NCBI GenBank assembly: GCA_035532835.1
Contig: DATKQG010000104.1
Location: 1 to 34,690 of the forward strand
Length of the DNA: 34,690 nt
Reading direction: 5' to 3'
DNA from: Candidatus Dormiibacterota bacterium
GTDB lineage: Bacteria; Vulcanimicrobiota; Vulcanimicrobiia; Vulcanimicrobiales; Vulcanimicrobiaceae
Each line of letters begins with the position of its first letter. Position 1 is the stretch's first letter. Of this stretch, positions 1 through 8,018 are shown in pieces. Under the pieces are notes generated by a model. That model saw nothing but the letters and a program-made list of their open reading frames with translations, ran no database searches and was not told where the DNA came from. The translations under genes and the position numbers were made by a program.

Positions 1-1
1 T

Positions 2-454
2 GCGCCTGACGCCTCGGTGCTAGCGCCGAATCTTTCCCTTGCCCTCGAGCGCATCACGGACGGTTTCTTCGCACTCGACGCCAACTGGCATATCGCCTAC
101 ATGAACGCCGAGGCGCGAAAATTGCTCGACGCGCCGGGCGAAATCCTCGGCCGCTTCTGGCTCGATGCGCCGCAACTCAGGAAGCTGGATTCGTTCAATA
201 CGGCCAATACCGGCGAGGGCATCTTACGATTAAAGACGGTGGGACTCGAGAGTGCGGCTTGCGAGTGCTACTCTGTTAGCGTAGCCAATGTCCGGGCGGC
301 TTTGGATACTAACCAGGCTTATCGTCGGCGTGGTAACGCGGCCGTCGCCAAACTAGCGAGTAGGCGCGGGGCTGGGCGATCCGGGGATCAAGCCCAAATG
401 TCCGTTCTCGTAGTCGAGGATGATTTTGAATTGCGAGAAGAACGCCGCGCCTAA
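2..454 (+). CDS. PAS-domain protein fragment, probably partial or degraded
   Basis: The frame is open to the left edge, so this is the tail of a gene that starts outside the window, unless the GTG at 17 is used. Residues near the left end read like the first half of a PAS sensor domain (ITDGFFALDANWHIAYMN, then a GEILGRFWLDAP segment). After about position 180 the resemblance stops abruptly: the usual second half of the PAS core and its linker are absent, and the DNA becomes visibly less GC-rich. The last 100 bases lie antisense to the well-conserved C-terminus of the aspartyl protease gene, so the end of this frame is unlikely to be under protein selection. I read it as a truncated or decayed PAS protein. 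A genuine short C-terminal PAS protein is possible but less likely. Confidence 0.4.
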   Translation, partial: APDASVLAPNLSLALERITDGFFALDANWHIAYMNAEARKLLDAPGEILGRFWLDAPQLRKLDSFNTANTGEGILRLKTVGLESAACECYSVSVANVRAALDTNQAYRRRGNAAVAKLASRRGAGRSGDQAQMSVLVVEDDFELREERRA

Positions 455-1828
455 ATGTCCGTACGCCGTTCCTCGTAACGATTCGGTCGTGCCGATGCGT
501 TGCGGCGAGGTTTGATACGATCCGATCGTCACGCTGGGAATGCGGCCGATTAACTCAACGCTGTTGCCGCCGATTCCGCTGACCGATCGCTGTTCGGTGG
601 CGCGAAAGAGCGTGGGATGTTGCTGGTAGAAATCGTAAGAGAGGTTGATATTCGATTCGTCTCCCGTGTCCACGGCGAGGTGAGCTTGCAACTCCCCGAG
701 TTGGACGTTGACGACGGGGATGAAATCTTCAAAGGCCATCGGCACGGAGATGGCGTTATTGGGGGCGCTGGCGCCGAGCCAAAGCGTGTGCGAAACGGGG
801 TCGATTTCGATGGTGGTCGCCGCCAGGACGTCGGCACCGAGCACTACGTCGTACCCGTAGTGGCTAATGTCGTGGAGCACGACGTAATCGGCATCGGGAA
901 AGCTTGCGTTCCCAATGGTGAGCGGCCCGACGCGCACGACGTCGGTGACGTAGCGTCCCAGGCCCGCCACCGAATAGGCGCCGACGGACGGCGCCTTCAG
1001 GCGTTCGGCCAAGCCTTGGCTGATCGAGAGACCGGAGTTTCCGGTGTCGAGCAGACAACGTACCGCGATGCCGGCGATCGTGCATGGAAAGACCGGCACC
1101 GCTTTGCCCGGATCGGTCGGTACGCGTACTGCGGCACCCGCGAACGTCACGGTCAAACCGTGCGGCACAACGAAGGGGCTTGGCGAGGCCTCGCGTTGGT
1201 CGTAGCGCTCTAGAACGGTGTCGTTATGGAGAACGAGCGAGGGCAGTGTAATGCCGCCGTCGAGCCGCTGGTAGTGACGGTACTCGAAGGTTCCGTCACC
1301 GTCTATATCGCGCATGTACCGCACGAGCGCCGTAGCGGGATCGACGAAGACTTGCATCGGCACCGCATCGGCGTCGGATACCAGCAACACCCGATAGCGG
1401 GCGCCGGCGATCGTGGCCGTTCCGGCATCTTCGATCCTGCCGCCGCCGGACGTGAAATCGCGGGAAAGGAATGCGAGCGAAGAGACGGTGCGGATCCCGC
1501 GCAGATAGGTTTCGGGCAAGCTCGAGCGCGGCAGCGTGGTTCCGTTGATGTTGATCGAATAGAGCCGCCGCCCGTCGAAGTACGTGCCGGGGCAAAGGGC
1601 GCCGTTGCATTCGCGGGTGACGAAGCGCACCCCGAGCGCGTCGCTTTGAATGGTGGTCGTTTCGCCGTCGATGGTCAGGCGGCTGACCGAGCGCAGATGC
1701 GTGCGCCAAACGGGGCCGCTGGCGGCGCGCATGCGCGCCAACAAGTGGGTCGGTTCGGCGGCGCGAGCTACTCCCAAAGGAAAGAGCCCGAGCGCGCAGC
1801 AGAGTGCAAGCCGTGCGGCGAAGCCCAT
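353..1828 (-). CDS. Secreted retropepsin-like aspartyl protease with two DTG motifs
   Basis: The protein has 491 aa. Residues 1-23 form a Sec signal peptide (short charged start, hydrophobic core, Ala-x-Ala near 21-23), so it acts outside the cytoplasm. Residues 24-230 are an N-terminal region of unknown function containing an Asp-rich IDGDGTFEY stretch at about 175-183. From residue 245 on there are two retropepsin-type half domains: DTGNSG at 261-266 followed by a YDVVLGADVL flap/psi-loop motif at 326-335, and DTGDES at 387-392 followed by a GAAFFSQFKIILDYENGHL segment near the end. Two catalytic DTG motifs in one chain would allow an intramolecular pseudo-dimer, as in pepsins, whereas most bacterial members carry one DTG and dimerise. 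Substrate is unknown. The start codon lies 3 bases from the start of the divergent gene at 1832, and no clear ribosome binding site is visible. Confidence 0.8.
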   Translation of the reverse strand: MGFAARLALCCALGLFPLGVARAAEPTHLLARMRAASGPVWRTHLRSVSRLTIDGETTTIQSDALGVRFVTRECNGALCPGTYFDGRRLYSININGTTLPRSSLPETYLRGIRTVSSLAFLSRDFTSGGGRIEDAGTATIAGARYRVLLVSDADAVPMQVFVDPATALVRYMRDIDGDGTFEYRHYQRLDGGITLPSLVLHNDTVLERYDQREASPSPFVVPHGLTVTFAGAAVRVPTDPGKAVPVFPCTIAGIAVRCLLDTGNSGLSISQGLAERLKAPSVGAYSVAGLGRYVTDVVRVGPLTIGNASFPDADYVVLHDISHYGYDVVLGADVLAATTIEIDPVSHTLWLGASAPNNAISVPMAFEDFIPVVNVQLGELQAHLAVDTGDESNINLSYDFYQQHPTLFRATEQRSVSGIGGNSVELIGRIPSVTIGSYQTSPQRIGTTESLRGTAYGHLGAAFFSQFKIILDYENGHLGLIPGSPSPAPTR

Positions 1829-1831
1829 AGT

Positions 1832-2131
1832 ATGCAGTTCGAGTTACTGGATCGGTATCTTCTCGATGGCTCCCCGGAAAAGGGCGAGGTGGTTCGGCGC
1901 CTCCTCGATGAGCCCTCGGGCGAGCCCGCGGCCGGGCCGTTTTACGAGGGTATGCGCATCCTGGGCGGACGCACCCCGGATCTGACGCTGATTGCACTGC
2001 GGATCGTGCTTGGAGGCAAGCGAGCCGACGATGCGTCGGTCGTCAAGCTGCGCGGGCTCGTCGAACGCGCTCGCAAGGGCGGCCCGGACGGAGCCGAAGC
2101 GCGTGAGGCGTTCGCACGGGAGTGGGCGTAA
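1832..2131 (+). CDS. Small hypothetical protein, 99 aa
   Basis: I do not recognise this protein. It is 99 aa, acidic at the N-terminus, with no signal peptide or membrane segment, and looks mostly helical (FELLDRYLL, DLTLIALRIVLGG, SVVKLRGLVERA). The frame is open far upstream, but that upstream part is antisense to the protease gene, so I place the start at the ATG just after the protease start codon. There is no convincing Shine-Dalgarno sequence. It is followed by another small gene 52 bases downstream. It could be a small regulatory or structural protein; a spurious frame cannot be excluded, though its amino acid composition looks natural. Confidence 0.5.
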   Translation: MQFELLDRYLLDGSPEKGEVVRRLLDEPSGEPAAGPFYEGMRILGGRTPDLTLIALRIVLGGKRADDASVVKLRGLVERARKGGPDGAEAREAFAREWA

Positions 2132-2183
2132 TGGGGCGAGGTTTCGAAACGATGCGCGTATCGGCGAGCGTTCTGTTAGCGCT

Positions 2184-2501
2184 ATGAATCGACAGCGTTT
2201 CGCCGCGGCCGCGGCACTTTTGGCGGCGACCATCTTTTGGGCTCCGCAGGTACTCGCAAGCCCGCCCGCGCACGCGCCGAGCGCCATCTCGGGGCGAGTG
2301 GACTCGGTCGATTACGGCCAAGGAACGATGGTCGTGCGCCGTGGCCAGGAGCGCATCACCATTGCCGTGGTTCCCAGCACGCAGATCTATCTCCACGATT
2401 CCGGCGGAACGTTTGCCGACGTGCGGCCCGGAGCGCAGGTCGACGTCTTCGTAAGCGATATCGGTGGACGCTTGGTTGCGCAGATCATTCGTCTGAAGTG
2501 A
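2184..2501 (+). CDS. Small exported OB-fold-like protein (DUF5666-like)
   Basis: The protein has 105 aa. Residues 1-26 are a clear signal peptide (MNRQRF, then an Ala/Leu-rich core ending in LAS), so it is probably periplasmic or extracytoplasmic. The mature part is a short beta-rich domain: SGRVDSVDYGQGTMVVRRG, then ITIAVVPSTQIYLHDSGGTFADVRPGAQV, then VDVFVSDIGG and VAQIIRLK. The pattern of a strand with a Gly turn, a threshold-like 'T-Q-I' strand, and a 'G..V.V' strand resembles DUF5666-type OB-fold domains found in exported bacterial proteins. No catalytic residues are evident. It ends 10 bases before nagZ and may be co-transcribed with the murein-recycling operon, which is only an inference from spacing. 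Confidence 0.65.
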   Translation: MNRQRFAAAAALLAATIFWAPQVLASPPAHAPSAISGRVDSVDYGQGTMVVRRGQERITIAVVPSTQIYLHDSGGTFADVRPGAQVDVFVSDIGGRLVAQIIRLK

Positions 2502-2511
2502 CCGCGCATTC

Positions 2512-4026
2512 ATGACCGATCTGGAGCGGTTGGCCCGCGGCGCTATCGTCGTCGGCTTCGACGGACATCGGCTCTCGGGCGATCTCGCAGAACGCTTGCG
2601 AGAGAACGCTTTTGCCGGTTATCTACTGTTCGCGCGGAACGTCGCTTCGTTCGCTCAAGTTCGCGAACTCACCGACGCTCTTCGCGCGCTCCACGACGGC
2701 CTCGCGCCGATCGTCGCGATCGATCAAGAAGGCGGACGGGTCACGCGATTGCGGGAGGGCGCGCAGACGATTCCGCCCATGATGGCGCTGGGCGCTACCG
2801 GCGATCGTGAGCTCGCGCGCCGCGTGGGCGAGAGCCTCGCGCACGACGTGCGGCGCGCCGGATGCACGGTCGACTACGCTCCCGTGCTGGATTTGGCGGC
2901 GGATCCGATGAGCGGTGCGATCGGGACCCGCGCATTTGCGGCGGATCCGCTCGAAGTGGCCGAGCTGGCTTCGGCCGTTGCGTCGGGATTGCGCGCCGGC
3001 GGAATCGTCCCGACGTTCAAACATTTTCCGGGGCACGGATCGACCGCCGACGACTCCCATCTCATGCTCCCGGTTATCGATATGGACGAACGGACGCTGC
3101 GCGCGCGCGATCTGCTTCCGTTCGCACGTTTGCTGCCCGGTGCGCAGGCGGTCATGACCGCGCACATCGTCGTTCGCGCGCTCGATCCCATGCATCCGGC
3201 GACGCTCTCGCGCCGTATACTCACCGGCGTCCTGCGCGATGAGTTGGGGTTCCGGGGGGTGTGTTTTACGGACTGCATGCAGATGGATGCCATCGCGCGC
3301 GGCATCGGCACCGTCGAAGGCGTCGTCGCCGCGATCGCCGCCGGCGCCGACTGCGCGCTGGTCAGTCACGACATCGATCTTGCCGTCAAAGCCGGCGACG
3401 CGCTCGCTAACGCGGTTCGCGAGGGCCGCCTCGAACGAGCGCGGTTGGAGCAGGCCTGCGAGCGTGTCCGGGCGCTGCGCGAAGCGCAAAGCACCCCGCT
3501 CCCGCTCGATACGCCGGCGCCGTATCCGGGTATCGGACGCGAGGTCGCGGCGCGGGCCATCACCGCCGTTCGAGGCGTGCAGGGGCTGGATCCGGCCACG
3601 TCCGTCGTCGTTTCATTTCAAAGTTCGACGACGGAGGGCGCGCAGGGGACGTTCGACGAGTACCCGTCGCTACGGGGCGAAGCGCCGGCGCTACACGAGA
3701 TCGTGCTTTCGTTGCAACCGAGCGACGCCGAGCGCGCGCGACTCGTGGATGCGTTGGCGCGAACGAATCGCCGGCCGATCCTACTGGCCCGCAGGGCCCG
3801 CTTCTATCCCGAGCAGATGGCCGCCATTCACGCCGCTCTCGACGCGCGTGGAGATGCGGTGCTGGTGGCGCTTCGGGAGCCGTTCGATCTGACGTGGTTT
3901 CCGCAGGCGCGGCACGCGATCGCGGCATACGGGGACGACGATGCCTGCATCGCGGCGCTTGCCGGCGTTCTCTTCGGGCGTCGCGAGCCGGTCGGCACGC
4001 TTCCGGTCAGCATCGCGGAAAGATAG
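2512..4026 (+). CDS. nagZ: Beta-N-acetylglucosaminidase NagZ (GH3)
   Basis: The protein is a glycoside hydrolase family 3 enzyme that removes GlcNAc from GlcNAc-(anhydro)MurNAc peptides. The TIM-barrel domain shows the family signatures: DQEGG at 71-75 (substrate-binding Asp), KHFPGHG at 170-176, the Asp-Ser-His of the flexible catalytic loop at 181-183, and the nucleophile Asp254 in CFTDCMQM. At 504 aa it is longer than single-domain Gram-negative NagZ (about 340 aa) because a C-terminal alpha/beta domain (about 330-504) follows, as in the two-domain type of Bacillus. No signal peptide is visible, so it should act in the cytoplasm. It is the first enzyme gene of the operon; its stop codon touches or overlaps the start of the next gene. 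Confidence 0.93.
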   Translation: MTDLERLARGAIVVGFDGHRLSGDLAERLRENAFAGYLLFARNVASFAQVRELTDALRALHDGLAPIVAIDQEGGRVTRLREGAQTIPPMMALGATGDRELARRVGESLAHDVRRAGCTVDYAPVLDLAADPMSGAIGTRAFAADPLEVAELASAVASGLRAGGIVPTFKHFPGHGSTADDSHLMLPVIDMDERTLRARDLLPFARLLPGAQAVMTAHIVVRALDPMHPATLSRRILTGVLRDELGFRGVCFTDCMQMDAIARGIGTVEGVVAAIAAGADCALVSHDIDLAVKAGDALANAVREGRLERARLEQACERVRALREAQSTPLPLDTPAPYPGIGREVAARAITAVRGVQGLDPATSVVVSFQSSTTEGAQGTFDEYPSLRGEAPALHEIVLSLQPSDAERARLVDALARTNRRPILLARRARFYPEQMAAIHAALDARGDAVLVALREPFDLTWFPQARHAIAAYGDDDACIAALAGVLFGRREPVGTLPVSIAER

Positions 4027-4028
4027 TG

Positions 4029-5057
4029 GTGCGCTTCGCACGTTGTGAGGGTGTCCTGAACGACGCATGCGGGGTAGCGTTTACCGGAGCGGTAGCTCGG
4101 ATCGAACATCGCGGCGTGCCGGTATACGAGCGGGCTTTCGGTACGACGCGAGATGACGACGCGAAGCGCCCCGTATACGTCGATACGCGATTCGACTTCG
4201 CATCGCTGACGAAAGTGTTCGTAGCGACCGTCGCGTTGCACTTGATTGCCGCCGGCCAATTGGCGTTGGATGAAACGTTGGGCGGATGGTTCCCGCAGTG
4301 GCGGGGATTACCGCAGGAGCGAATCACCCCGCGGATGTTGCTGGCGCACACCTCAGGCATGCAGTCGGGGGCGGACTATCGTACGCTACTCGACGAGCGC
4401 GTCGAAACGTTTGCGCTCGAACGGCCGCTCGCTGCGTCTCCGGGAGAGCGGGTGATTTACAGCGATTTGGGGTTCATCGTTCTGGGCGCGTTGATCGCGC
4501 GCGTCTCCGGGGCCTCGCTCGCCTCCGCGGCCCGTACGCTCTTTCCCAGCGCTTCGCTCGGGTTCGCGCCGCCCGCTCGGGAGCGACTCTCGATCGTCGC
4601 CACCGAAGACGATGGCTGGCGCGGGCGCGTTCAAGGCACCGTTCACGACGAGAAAGCCGCGTTGATGGGGGGCTGCGCCGGGCACGCGGGACTGTTCGGT
4701 ACCGCGGCGGACGTGGCCGCGCTCACCGAAATTTACCTGGGAGCCGGCTGCGGGCGCAGTTCCGATCCGCTGCCCGCAGATCTGGCACGCGAGGCGACGC
4801 AGGAAGCCGCCTTCGACCCGGTCTTGCGGCGCGGGCTGGGCTGGGCGCTCAAGACGAGCGCGAGTAATTCGTGCGGCGAACGCTTCGGTGCGACCAGCTT
4901 CGGGCACACGGGCTTCGTGGGAACGTGCGTGTGGGCCGATCCGCAACGCGACGTCCTGGGCGTTTTGCTCACGAACACGGTCTATTTCGGGCGCGGCGAT
5001 TCGCGTGCGTTGCGGGCTGCGTTTTACAACGCGCTCGTCGAGGATCTTGAAGCGTGA
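4029..5057 (+). CDS. Serine hydrolase of the beta-lactamase family, AmiE-like muramyl amidase candidate
   Basis: The protein belongs to the class C beta-lactamase/transpeptidase fold. It has the SxxK motif (SLTK, Ser59-Lys62), the YSD motif at 144-146 in place of YxN, and a late HTG motif (GHTGF) in place of KTG. The frame runs back into nagZ, but homology starts at RFARCEG, so GTG at 4029 (342 aa) or the GTG at 4026 is the start. No signal peptide is seen. In Bacillus subtilis a family member, AmiE (YbbE), is encoded beside nagZ and murQ and removes the stem peptide from MurNAc. The same neighbourhood here makes an N-acetylmuramyl-L-alanine amidase role likely. A true beta-lactamase role is less likely given the context. 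The stop overlaps the anmK start by four bases. Confidence 0.85.
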   Translation: MRFARCEGVLNDACGVAFTGAVARIEHRGVPVYERAFGTTRDDDAKRPVYVDTRFDFASLTKVFVATVALHLIAAGQLALDETLGGWFPQWRGLPQERITPRMLLAHTSGMQSGADYRTLLDERVETFALERPLAASPGERVIYSDLGFIVLGALIARVSGASLASAARTLFPSASLGFAPPARERLSIVATEDDGWRGRVQGTVHDEKAALMGGCAGHAGLFGTAADVAALTEIYLGAGCGRSSDPLPADLAREATQEAAFDPVLRRGLGWALKTSASNSCGERFGATSFGHTGFVGTCVWADPQRDVLGVLLTNTVYFGRGDSRALRAAFYNALVEDLEA

Positions 5058-6205
5058 TCGGGGTCGGCTTGATGAGCGGAACCTCGCTCGACGGCATCGA
5101 TGCGGCGCTCGTCCACATCGAACCGCTCGGTACGTCTTATCGGTTGGAAGTGATGGAATTTATCACGCAGCCCTTCGATGCAGAGCTTGCCGTGGAGATT
5201 CGCGATGCGTTGCCGCCGCAGGCGGGAACGGTTGCATCGGTGGCGCGTTTGCACCGGAGTTTGGGCGCTGCGTTCGCACGTGCCGCTCGTCGCGTTGCGG
5301 GTGCCATGCGAGTCGATTATGTCGCATCGCACGGGCTCACGCTCTTTCACGACGGTGCGGCGCATACGACCTTACAGGTGGGGGATCCGTTCGCCATCCG
5401 CGAGTCGCTCTCGGCGAGCGTATGTTACGATTTTCGCAGTGCCGATTGCGCGTTGGGCGGGCACGGCGCACCGTTGGTTCCGTACGTGGATGCGCTTTTG
5501 ATCGGCAGCCCCTGCGAAGATCGCGTGGCGCTCAACATCGGAGGTATTGCGAACGTGACCGCGCTCGGCCGGCAAGCGCATTCGCACGACGTGCTCGGAT
5601 ACGATACCGGGCCCGGCAATATGTTGATCGACGCTTTCGTGCGCGATCGTTCGAACGGGGCCTTGGCCTTCGACGACGGCGGCGCGCTCGCACGAGCCGG
5701 TACGCCCGATGCCGCGCTCCTCGCGCGTCTCCTGAAGGACCCGTACTTCGAGCGGCCGGCGCCGAAATCGGCGGGACGCGAGCAATTCGGCGCGCACGTG
5801 CTGCTTCGGCACGAAGCCGAGCTCGCACGCCTGAGCCTCGAAGATGGGGCCGCAACGTTTACCGCCCTGACGGTCGAATCGATCGCCCGCGCGATCGAAG
5901 GACTGCAGTTGGACGCACCACGCATTCTGGTGAGCGGGGGCGGCGCCCACAACCGCGCCATCCTCGAGCGGCTCGCCGAACGGCTTCCGACGATGCGTGT
6001 CGAAACGACGGCCTTTGTGGGTATCGATGTGGATGCAAAAGAAGCGGTCGCGTTCGCGCTCTTGGGCTACGAAACGCTGCGCGGTCGCGCGGCGAACGTG
6101 CCGCGTATCACCGGTGCTTCGCGGGCGATTCCGTTAGGATCGATCGCGCCGTTCGAACTCCCGGAATTGCTCGCGCGGGTGGAGTTAGAGTGTCGTTCGC
6201 TGTAG
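5054..6205 (+). CDS. anmK: Anhydro-N-acetylmuramic acid kinase AnmK
   Basis: The 383 aa protein matches the AnmK family over its length. It hydrolyses the 1,6-anhydro bond of anhMurNAc and phosphorylates O6 using ATP, giving MurNAc-6-P. Visible motifs are the N-terminal phosphate loop GLMSGTSLDGIDAAL at 5-19, ASHGLT at 91-96, DFRSADCALGGHGAPLVP at 126-143, LNIGGIANVT at 160-169, and the catalytic Asp184 in GYDTGPGNML. A late ATP-binding loop VSGGGAHN follows. The GTG start forms a GTGA overlap with the previous stop at 5054-5057. AnmK is diagnostic of cells whose murein is opened by lytic transglycosylases, which leave anhydro ends. Confidence 0.96.
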   Translation: MIGVGLMSGTSLDGIDAALVHIEPLGTSYRLEVMEFITQPFDAELAVEIRDALPPQAGTVASVARLHRSLGAAFARAARRVAGAMRVDYVASHGLTLFHDGAAHTTLQVGDPFAIRESLSASVCYDFRSADCALGGHGAPLVPYVDALLIGSPCEDRVALNIGGIANVTALGRQAHSHDVLGYDTGPGNMLIDAFVRDRSNGALAFDDGGALARAGTPDAALLARLLKDPYFERPAPKSAGREQFGAHVLLRHEAELARLSLEDGAATFTALTVESIARAIEGLQLDAPRILVSGGGAHNRAILERLAERLPTMRVETTAFVGIDVDAKEAVAFALLGYETLRGRAANVPRITGASRAIPLGSIAPFELPELLARVELECRSL

Positions 6206-7095
6206 GCGTCGATGCCGGTGGGACCCGCGTGTCGGCGGTCGTATCGCTGCCGGACGGTTCGCACCGCTTTGGGTATGCACCGGCGGCCAACCTGCGTGCG
6301 ATCGGCGTCGAGCGCGCTGCGGATGCGATTGTAGAAGCGATAGCGAGCGCGTTACTCGGGGAGCCGGCCGCCGCGGTGGCCGTCGGGGCTGCCGGTGCGG
6401 GCGACCCGGTGGCCGCCGCCGCGCTCTCGGCCGCGCTCGAACGGCGATTGCCCGGCGCGCGCGTTGCGGTCTGCGACGATGCGGCGATCGCGTTGCGCGC
6501 CGGCGTTCCCACCGGAGATGCGCTGGCGCTCATCGCGGGAACCGGATCGATCGCCTACGGCGAGATCGGCGCGGAGCGCTATCGTGTCGGCGGACACGGC
6601 TACCTGCTGGGCGATGAAGGATCTGGATTCGCCATCGGCAGCGCTGCGATACGATTGTTGCTGCGCGCGTACGACGGGCGGGCGCCCCAGGATCCGTTCT
6701 TAGCGGCGGTAGCGACGAGCCTGGGCGTGGACAGCGCGCAAGAGACGATCGCGCGCATCTATCAAGCGGAGCGTCCCGTAACGGAGATCGCGGCAATCGC
6801 TGCGGTAGCGCTCGATTTCGCCGATGCGGGCGAGCGCAGCGCGGCGAAAATCGTGCAGGCCGCAGCCCTCGAACTCTTCGATTTGGTCAAGTCGCTGGTG
6901 CGTCGCGCCGGGGTCGAGGGCCGCGAACTGCCGCTGCTCTTTGCAGGCGGCCTACTGGCTAAGAACAGCCTTTTAACCTATCTCATCGAGACGCGCGTCT
7001 CCAACGAATTACCGCACGTCGTCCCGCGCAAGCAGCCGCCGGATCCGGCGCTGGGAGCTCTCGCACTCGCGCAAAGCCTTGGAGAGCAGGCGTGA
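6190..7095 (+). CDS. BadF/BadG-family sugar kinase, MurK-like (MurNAc/GlcNAc kinase)
   Basis: The protein has 301 aa from a GTG start that overlaps the end of anmK by 16 bases. It has the ASKHA ATPase layout of the BadF/BadG/BcrA/BcrD family: VGVDAGGT at 6-12 (phosphate 1), CDDAAIAL at 95-102 (catalytic Asp region), GTGS at 117-120, GHGYLLGDEGSGFAIG at 135-150, and a late FAGGLLA adenosine loop. Family members include eukaryotic-type GlcNAc kinase and MurK of Clostridium acetobutylicum, which phosphorylates both MurNAc and GlcNAc. Placed between anmK and murQ, it most likely phosphorylates free MurNAc (feeding MurQ), free GlcNAc released by NagZ, or both. Which sugar is preferred cannot be told from sequence. 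Confidence 0.85.
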   Translation: MSFAVGVDAGGTRVSAVVSLPDGSHRFGYAPAANLRAIGVERAADAIVEAIASALLGEPAAAVAVGAAGAGDPVAAAALSAALERRLPGARVAVCDDAAIALRAGVPTGDALALIAGTGSIAYGEIGAERYRVGGHGYLLGDEGSGFAIGSAAIRLLLRAYDGRAPQDPFLAAVATSLGVDSAQETIARIYQAERPVTEIAAIAAVALDFADAGERSAAKIVQAAALELFDLVKSLVRRAGVEGRELPLLFAGGLLAKNSLLTYLIETRVSNELPHVVPRKQPPDPALGALALAQSLGEQA

Positions 7096-7973
7096 CGCGG
7101 ATCCCACAGACCGAAGCGGCAAACCCGCGCACTGCGACTATCGATGCCCTTTCGACGCGGCAACTGGTGACCGTTCTGGCTCACGAGCAGCGCCGTGCGG
7201 CCGATGCGATAGCGGCACGTTCCGAGCAGCTTGCGGAGATCGTCGATGCGCTCGTCGCGTGCGTGCGTGCGGGGGGGCGATTGCACTACGTCGGCGCCGG
7301 CACGAGCGGCCGGCTGGGCGTCCTCGATGCATCCGAAATGCCCCCGACGTTCGGTACGCCGCCGCATCTCGTCTGCGCGCACATTGCGGGCGGCGACGCG
7401 GCGCTGCGTTCCGCGGTCGAAGGCGCTGAAGACGACCGCGCGGCAGGCGCCGCCGCGATGCGCGGACACATCGCACCTACCGATGCGCTCGTCGCGCTTT
7501 CGGCCAGCGGCGGCGCACCCTATGCCATCGCGGCCGTGGAAGCGGCGCGCGCGGCCGGCGCATTCACCGTGGCGATCGTCAACGCAATGCCTTCGCCGCT
7601 CGGCGCGGCGGCGGAGCGCGTACTGTGGCTGGAGACCGGCCCCGAACCGATTGCCGGTTCCACCCGCATGGTCGCCGGCACGGCGCAAAAGATTGCGCTC
7701 AACACGCTCTCGACCGCGATCATGGTACGCCTAGGCAAAGTGCACGGCAATCTCATGGTCGACGTCGTCGCGAGCAATCAGAAGCTGCGCGAACGCGCGC
7801 TCGGGTTGGTGCAGAGCATCGCGGGCGTCGATCGCGAGCGCGCGCGGCAGTTGCTCGACGGTGCGGACGGGCGCGTCAAGGTCGCGGTGGTCATGGCCTT
7901 CCGCGGCATTTCATCGGATGCGGCCAGCGCGCTCTTGGACGCTCGCGGCGGCGTCCTGCGCGAGGTGCTGTGA
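7092..7973 (+). CDS. murQ: N-acetylmuramic acid 6-phosphate etherase MurQ
   Basis: The 293 aa protein cleaves the D-lactyl ether of MurNAc-6-P, giving GlcNAc-6-P and D-lactate. It has the SIS-domain phosphosugar site LHYVGAGTSGRLGVLDASEMPPTFG at about 64-88. Glu82 and Glu113 (in VEGAED) have the same 31-residue spacing as the catalytic pair reported for E. coli MurQ (83 and 114). A conserved GSTRM-type second phosphosugar segment (AGSTRMVAGTAQK) and a C-terminal helical domain follow. Length is that of the family. The GTG start overlaps the kinase stop (GTGA, 7092-7095). Downstream enzymes such as NagA are not in this window. Confidence 0.97.
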   Translation: MTRIPQTEAANPRTATIDALSTRQLVTVLAHEQRRAADAIAARSEQLAEIVDALVACVRAGGRLHYVGAGTSGRLGVLDASEMPPTFGTPPHLVCAHIAGGDAALRSAVEGAEDDRAAGAAAMRGHIAPTDALVALSASGGAPYAIAAVEAARAAGAFTVAIVNAMPSPLGAAAERVLWLETGPEPIAGSTRMVAGTAQKIALNTLSTAIMVRLGKVHGNLMVDVVASNQKLRERALGLVQSIAGVDRERARQLLDGADGRVKVAVVMAFRGISSDAASALLDARGGVLREVL

Positions 7974-8018
7974 GGCAAACAGCAATCCTCCGCACGTTGT
8001 CGCGAGCCTAATCGCATC

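Noticed and set aside
398-454. A short frame that begins like a response regulator (MSVLVVEDDFELRE)
   Set aside because: It is antisense to the conserved C-terminus of the aspartyl protease and stops after 18 residues, so the likeness is chance.
1226-1831. Upstream extension of the small gene at 1832
   Set aside because: It is antisense to the protease, and its composition (many Arg, Gly, Ala) looks like a shadow frame.
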